Shown one piece after another: positions 44,542 through 50,418 of a stretch of DNA of 50,418 nucleotides. The stretch is from positions 92,090 to 142,507 of the forward strand of contig NW_003128865.1 in assembly GCF_000003605.2 (NCBI RefSeq), in the 5' to 3' direction. This DNA comes from Saccoglossus kowalevskii (lineage: Eukaryota; Hemichordata; Enteropneusta; Harrimaniidae). The position numbers and the translations under genes were made by a program. Under the pieces are notes generated by a model. That model was not told the DNA's origin and did not search any database. It was given only the letters and a program-made list of their open reading frames with translations. How positions within the stretch are numbered: the stretch's first letter is position 1; every line of letters begins with the position of its first letter.

Positions 44542-47500
44542 ATGGCGCTCCCCGTGAGATGTGTGGAAGATCTGGAGAAACTTCAAGAACAACGATTTGT
44601 GGCGGACGGAGTCCCAACAGCGAGTTCGATTGAACAGGTGAGTATATATTCGACGAGTTTCAATTACTAACCTAGGGTCATCAAATATATAACGGTATTA
44701 CTTAGTAATAACCGTAAAGGGCGGTGGTCGCCGCGCTGCGTCCTGTTCGAGTATGGGACTCCTAACGACGTACAAAACGCGCTTCCATTTTGCTACTTAT
44801 GATGACATATATGATGAAGATATTTTTTAAATGAAAGTCGAACACGCGCTGCGCGACGACCACAGACTTTTAATGCACGATAATGAACTCCCTTGTAATA
44901 CAACTAGTATATTTATTTTATTTATTTATTTATTTATTTATTTATTAACACTACTCACTCCCCGGAGAGAGTGGCAATGATTACAGATAATAGTAAAAGA
45001 ATACAGTATTAATACACTAATAAGGAAGTAATAAAAAACTAATAAACTAATCTACAAAAACAGAATATTAATGGACAAAAATAATAAAACAACTCCTTCT
45101 AGAAGAAAGATGTATATTAATCCAAAATTTGTTGTCCAATTTCAAAGCACAATACAATCATTATTTAACAGTCTAGACGTACTAATACTGTAGAATACTT
45201 TATTTTCGCTGAAGGGATGATTTTGTGAAAATATAATCCAACGCATACACTTTTTTTCCTATATTTCACATTAAACTCATCAGAAATCAGTGAAAATAAA
45301 TTCCATACAAAACGCCCAAAAAGCCTTTTCAGCGAAAATTAATTCCAGCGAAAATAAAGTATTCCACAGTAATATGTAATAACAGGCAATCCCTGGCATG
45401 CGAGCGCAGCTGAGCGGTTTATATATTTTAAAGGGCGCCAGTCATCGTGCCTTGTTCGATATAAGACTCATAGCGACGTGTACAACGCATGTAAAATACC
45501 GTGTTTATTTACATGAAATTCGAACACGTGCTGCGTGCTGACCACCGCGCTTTAATATACCCCTATGAGTTACTATAAATAGAACTAAGATAACCATAGG
45601 ACGTCAAAGTACGTGAACCACAAGAAGCCCCAGAACTGTATGCCAAGTACTGTAAAGCGGTTAATTATTCACTGGGTTTTAATTTTGCTTATTTCGCTGA
45701 CTGGAAAATTCGCTAAATTAAAACCCAGTGAATATGTCAAATTTAGCAAAGAAGACATTATCTAAATGATAAAACTGTGAATTTAAAACCCACTGAATAT
45801 GCCTGAAATGGTAAATCAGTGAAATTTAAACCCAGTGAAAATTTGTCATTTTACAGTATGTATGGTAATGGTGGTGGTGATGCGCTAGTCATTATATAAA
45901 CCCCGAAAAATCGATTTTTGGTTTCATGAGGTTACATAAGAAAAATACCTTTTTTTATATCCTCATCATATATGTATAACACGGTCTGGTGGTCATTTTG
46001 ACATAAACAAAACCAAATACAATTTTACGGTTCTTGATATTTAGAAACAGGTTATGCTAATTAGAGTTCAAATTTGAGATAAAAAAGAATAACCTGATAG
46101 AAAACAGACTTTATAGTTTTCATATGCTTTCGAAAACTCCTGTGTTCAACCAAGACTAAGATAGAACATCACATTGTCAAAATTGACACAAGATGGTCAT
46201 ATACAATTTTAATACCATACAACGATATAAAGTTACTCTTTATGGAGTGTTTAGTTGTGCTTGCATCTGATTAAATTTCTGTAATACCGGTAGATTATTA
46301 TATTTCAGTCAAAGATTATCTAACTAAAATATGATGTAACATATCTTTTGTATTTTTAATAGGAGAGAGTGGAAGCATCAGTTGGTGAACTCTTTGAAAG
46401 ATTCTCAATTGATTCAGATGCTAATCCAAAGTACGTGATATGTTTATAGACAGTTACTTTGTTTTGATTGGGTAAATTTTTTGAGGGTTGCATGTCTCAT
46501 GACTGAATCCATGTGTAGTAAGTATGGTTATATCCCATGTGTCATAAGTATGGATATATCCCATGTGTCGTAAGTATGGCTGTATCCCATGTGTCATAAG
46601 TATGGTTATATCCCATGTGTCATAAGTATGGCTGTATCCCATGTGTCATAAGTATGGCTGTATCCCATGTGTCATAAGTATGGATATATCCCATGTGTCA
46701 TAAGTATGGATATATCCCATGTGTCGTAAGTATGGCTGTATCCCATGTGTCATAAGTATGGATGTATCCCATGTGTCGTAAGTATGGCTGTATCCCATGT
46801 GTCGTAAGTATGGTTATATCCCATGTGACATAAGTATGGTTATATCCCATGTGTCGTAAGTATGGCTGTATCCCATGTGTCATAAGTATGGATGTATCCC
46901 ATGTGTCGTAAGTATGGATGTATCCCATGTGTCGTAAGTATGGTTATATCCCATGTGTCATAAGTATGGATGTATCCCATGTGTAGTATGACTGTAATAC
47001 ACATATTATAATGAGGCTATTGCATGACAATTATTTTATAATTAATTTACTCTACAGCAATGTTCTCCTTTTCCAGTTCATTTTTGTAAGAATAATATAT
47101 ATTTATGAAGAAGTATTTTCATTTCACATTGCTTTCACAGCCCACTACTATATAAAGACAGACATATACATTACTTATTGAAAGGACTAAAGAATCTGAG
47201 CGAGTCATATGAATGTTTAGACGCCAGTAGACCCTGGCTTTGTTATTGGATTCTACACAGTTTATATCTGCTTGGAGAACAGATATCTGAAGAACAATCC
47301 TCCAGGTAAGACCTGATACTATATGAACTTTGACCCTGTTGCATGTATATGTCATCATAGTGTGACTGACCAACAATGAAACAAGGCAAAAATTGATTGA
47401 AATTGTTCAGTTGGTGTTCTTGTATTTAGAAAAATGAACTGAAAAAATGTTTAATTGCCTTGCTTGATTAGATTGGGATCTTGATTTTTTACCATATGCT

Positions 47501-50418
47501 CACTAAAAAAAAATTGGCTTAACTTTCGCCCAGTAATTCAAAGTATAATAAATATCTCATAATGTTTTATTTTCTTACAACAGACATTAATATGCTGGCC
47601 ATTATATAATGTGCACAATCACGATGAATGATTTTTAGTTGACAAGATATTTCTGTCTTCTGTTTACCTTTGTATTCATTTAGGTGTTCATCATCACAAT
47701 CAGTAAAAAGTTGACAATTTTGGTCATGTTAAATGTCATACTAATGTACATACATATGGACATGTTCAAACCAAATGGCATGTACACATCTGTATCACAA
47801 ACTAAACTGCATGAAATTTAGACATGTGTTGTGAGGAGCAATTTTGAAATAAGTAAATGTAAATGCCGGTTACAATGTCATTCAAAATGCCGTTTAAATC
47901 AAACACATGTGAATAGCGTCATAACTTATGCTGGCATCCGCTGTTTAGGATGTGTTACTCGTGTAGGTAATTTTAATCCTATTAATAATGATTTTTACAG
48001 GGTTGTACAATTTCTTAAAAGATGCCAAGATCCAGATGGTGGATTTGCAGGTAACTCATCTGCTCATGAATCCTCCTTTCGTTTTTGGCTTTTGTGTGTC
48101 AAGCACAAATGAGGCTTATGTCATTAAGTTGTCTGTCTGTATGGATGTGTGCATGGATGGATGTGCGTGTCAAATTTTGATAAATCACAGATATGTGATG
48201 AACTCCAGACCTAATTTGATTTTCCTGCTTTGCGTATTAATTAGCTAATTTGCATAATAATTGACTACTATAATTAACTGTTTACTCAAATGGTCAAATG
48301 CATACTATTTGTGTAGTTGAATGTCTAACACTAGTTTGGTATTAATTTGAATATGTTAATGATCTAATTCGCATAATAATTAACTATTTTCAGCCTGTTT
48401 TCAGCATGATATTTTAACAGTTGCATAAATGTTTTATATACCTAGTAACAAGAATACTGTTTGTGTAGTTGCATGACTGATGATTGTTTGGCAACACATT
48501 GTACTGTTGTACATATGAATCTCTGTTATCATTTGTGCCTATTACTGTAAAATATTTTCACTTTATGCTTTGAAAATACCCTTTTTCCTCTATTTTACAT
48601 TTCAATTCATCAACGATCACTGAAAATAAACTTTGAATTGCCAAAATGTCTTTTCATCGAAAATTAATTACAGCTAAAATAATGTATTTTTACAGTAATT
48701 GACTTTTCATTTTGTTTATCTGTATTATAATAGTAATTTGTTTTAATGCATGCTGTGTGTTTAGTTGAATATCTGACACTATGTGAATATTAATTATTCA
48801 GCTTGTTTTATTTTGTACATGTGAATCTGTTTGGGTTAAATTATAAAACAGTGTGAGCAAAGCTAAGGCTAAGGTTTTATGTTAGTTGTTAGTTCAAAGA
48901 ACATTGAATTCACTTTACACAGGAGTATTTCTTGTAAAAAAAGGAAGAAGCATACTCATAAATAAAAGTACTCAGAATTTATTCATTTTGCAATAAATTG
49001 TACTTCTTGATTTAAAAAAAGTTTGAGGTCACCCTCCATCTTCTTTGATTACATTTTAGTGAATGATGTTCATTTTGTCAATGTTAAAATGATTTTACCT
49101 ATGGTTGACATAATATGCAAATATGCAAAGTCATCATTATTATCAATATTAAATTAATACTAACTGTGTATTGTTTTGGGATGGATATTATAAATGTATT
49201 TGTAATTGAATGTATATATATTTACTTGTTGGTATGGCAACATATCTTTGATACATTTTCAAAATGTTTTAGTAGATATTTTATGATAATTATAATCTAT
49301 TTTTCTACTTCAACATAGGGGGTCCAGGTCAATGTCCTCATCTAGCTCCAACATACGCTGCCATCAGTGCATTGTGTACACTGGGGTCTCAGGAAGCTTA
49401 TGATATTATTGACAGGTAAGTCACGATAGTTTTATTATTTTTCTTACTAAGGTTTGATTAGGCTGACTTTTTTTTCGATATGTGATTATGGTGCCCCTGA
49501 AAAACATGATTCATTATTCTGATAAAATATTCTTAATTATGACTGATCATTAAAATTATTATCCAAATTATGAGTTTGTTATAATTTCATAACAAATAAA
49601 TCTCAGATGTATGCTAATATCCTAGAAATATACAGGCATTTACATGTTTTTTTATGTGTTGAATCAAACTGATAAATATGTATCAGCCAATCAGTTGTAA
49701 ATACTATTTGTTTCCAATGAGTGTAGAATTGAGGATACAAAAAAGTGTGACTTATGGAGTGTTATTTTTATTTGCCACTCACTGTCAAGTTCTAGTTGTG
49801 TGAAACTGAGGCTGCTGTTAAAAACAAGTTACCAGTAGATGTCTTCAGTACTAACTCCTTAGCTCAGTCTGATGTCCTCAGTACTGACTCCTTAGCTTTG
49901 TCTGATGTCCTCAGTACTAACTCCTTAGCTCAGTCTGATGTCCTCAGTACTGACTCCTTAGCTCAGTCTGATGTCCTCAGTACTGACTCCTTAGCTTTGT
50001 CTGATGTCCTCAGTAATAACTCCTTAGCTCAGTCTGATGCCCTCAGTACTAACTCCTTAGCTCTACTGATGTCCTCAGTACTAACTCCTTAGCTCTGTCT
50101 GATGCCCTCAGTACTAACTTCTTAGCTCTGTCTGATGTCCTCAGTACTAACTCCTTAGCTCAGTCTGATGTCCTCAGTACTGACTCCTTAGCTTTGTCTG
50201 ATGTCCTCAGTAATAACTCCTTAGCTCAGTCTGATGCCCTCAGTACTAACTCCTTAGCTCTGTCTGATGTCCTCAGTACTAACTCCTTAGCTCTGTCTGA
50301 TGCCCTCAGTACTAACTCCTTAGCTCAGTCTGATGCCCTCAGTACTAACTCCTTAGCTCTGTCTGATGTTCTCAGTACTAACTCCATAGCTCTGTCTGAT
50401 GTCCTCAGTACTAACTTC
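44542..50418 (+). CDS. FNTB: Protein farnesyltransferase beta subunit, first five exons (3' end beyond window)
   Basis: Exons 44542-44637, 46363-46430, 47141-47305, 48001-48050, 49319-49415 join in phase (0, 2, 2, 1, 2) to about 158 residues. FNTB pairs with FNTA to attach farnesyl groups to CaaX-box proteins in the cytosol. Diagnostic segments: YECLDASRPWLCYWILHSL, FLKRCQDPDGGFAGGPGQ and HLAPTYAAISALCTLGSQEA, the first prenyltransferase alpha-alpha repeats. An in-frame TGA nine bases upstream of ATG (tga ttc aaa ATG) fixes the start. The zinc ligands and catalytic half of the protein must lie beyond position 50418. Introns contain palindromic MITEs and two minisatellites. Nothing in the visible exons is damaged. 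Confidence 0.93.
44712..44873. mobile_element. TTTAAAG CpG-type palindromic MITE in FNTB intron 1
   Basis: ccgtaaagggcggtggtcgc ... gcgctgcgcgacgaccacag then actttta. Same family as 43649 and 45427. It starts only about 75 bp after FNTB exon 1. Confidence 0.75.
44909..44947. repeat. TTTA tetranucleotide microsatellite
   Basis: About nine ATTT units followed by an A-rich segment, in FNTB intron 1. Confidence 0.9.
45186..45373. mobile_element. MITE of the TACTGTA family (copy 2)
   Basis: tactgtagaatactttattt-tcgctg and its inverted end cagcgaaaataaagtattcc-acagta. ~188 bp, FNTB intron 1. Confidence 0.8.
45427..45555. mobile_element. TTTAAAG CpG-type palindromic MITE
   Basis: ttttaaagggcgccagtcat ... 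gaacacgtgctgcgtgctga then ccaccgcgctttaa. Confidence 0.7.
45648..45858. mobile_element. MITE of the TACTGTA family (copy 3)
   Basis: tactgtaaagcggttaatta...cactgggttttaatttt, with the inverse at the other end (aaatttaaacccagtgaaaa...tttacagta). Inner 'aaacccagtgaatat' repeats. ~210 bp. Confidence 0.8.
46505..46990. repeat. 26-bp minisatellite, about 18 copies, in FNTB intron 2
   Basis: Unit close to atcccatgtgtcataagtat-ggatat, with variants tcg/tca and ggctgt/ggttat/ggatgt. Minus-strand ORFs with HTYDTWD repeats are produced by the array (26 is not a multiple of 3, so all frames are visited). It begins about 75 bp after exon 46363-46430. Confidence 0.95.
48542..48699. mobile_element. MITE of the TACTGTA family (copy 4)
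   Basis: ttactgtaaaatattttcac ... ttaattacagctaaaataat then gtatttttacagtaa. FNTB intron 4. Confidence 0.75.
48973..49007. repeat. Fragment of the TTAA-flanked MITE family
   Basis: gaatttattcattttgcaat then aaattgtact matches the near-end segment of the copies at 26019 and 27572. Confidence 0.6.
49837..50418. repeat. 33-bp minisatellite running off the window end (FNTB intron 5)
   Basis: Unit close to gatgtcctcagtactaactc-cttagctcagtct; about 17 copies seen with t/c and actaac/actgac variants. Because 33 is a multiple of 3, one frame stays open with an 11-residue repeat (DVLSTDSLAQS) until a 2-bp-shorter unit near 50062. It is intronic by position. Confidence 0.95.

Noticed and set aside
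46454-46928. Minus-strand ORFs with HTYDTWD repeats
   Set aside because: Products of the 26-bp minisatellite inside an FNTB intron.
46505-46990. CRISPR-like array
   Set aside because: Units are directly contiguous with no unique spacers, in a spliced animal gene.
47831-48112. 93-aa ORF containing RVVQFLKRCQDPDGGFAG as a separate gene
   Set aside because: It is intron read-through around FNTB exon 48001-48050.

Overview
The window looks like about 50 kb of an AT-rich, intron-rich genome from a marine invertebrate. The evidence is animal gene families with GT-AG introns, many short terminal-inverted-repeat elements, a Tc1-type transposon, a tRNA-derived SINE, and tandem repeats interrupted by two 50-N assembly gaps. 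A hemichordate or another non-vertebrate bilaterian would fit, but the sequence does not settle the species. Most ordinary open reading frames here are chance; the genes are split into small exons that I rebuilt by hand from splice sites and phase.

Layout. (1) 1309-18118, plus strand: the 3' part of a PLEKHD1-like gene (end of the PH domain, long coiled coil, basic C-terminal block). It includes a 213-nt phase-symmetric exon that carries an in-frame stop. Its introns hold a 22-bp minisatellite, a ~1.25-kb TIR element, and a 3-kb Tc1 element that contains a SINE and a TIR-bounded 157-bp satellite block. (2) 18119-21879: 3' UTR, a satellite-like dispersed repeat with a MITE next to it, and an unrecognised ORF. 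(3) 25798-21880, minus strand: a complete six-exon ARV1 gene (ER sterol/lipid homeostasis). (4) 25799-29142: intergenic DNA dominated by two inverted MITEs flanked by TTAA and a CpG-rich palindromic MITE. (5) 29143-35306 and 37667-39998, plus strand: a tandem pair of four-exon genes for secreted papain-fold (C39-like) cysteine peptidases. Copy A keeps an apparent Gln-Cys-His-Asp active site. Copy B has Ser at the Cys position. The second exon of the pair is about 95% identical in DNA while the other exons are strongly diverged, which points to gene conversion. (6) 39999-44541: repeats, a fold-back element and a weak LINE remnant. (7) 44542 to the window end, plus strand: the first five exons of FNTB (protein farnesyltransferase beta), with 26-bp and 33-bp minisatellites in its introns.

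The genes do not form a functional pathway as a set. PLEKHD1 and FNTB are both on human 14q23-24 (from memory), so their proximity may be ancient linkage. The most interesting biology is the peptidase pair: a probable active enzyme beside a probable pseudoenzyme that share a homogenised prodomain-like exon.
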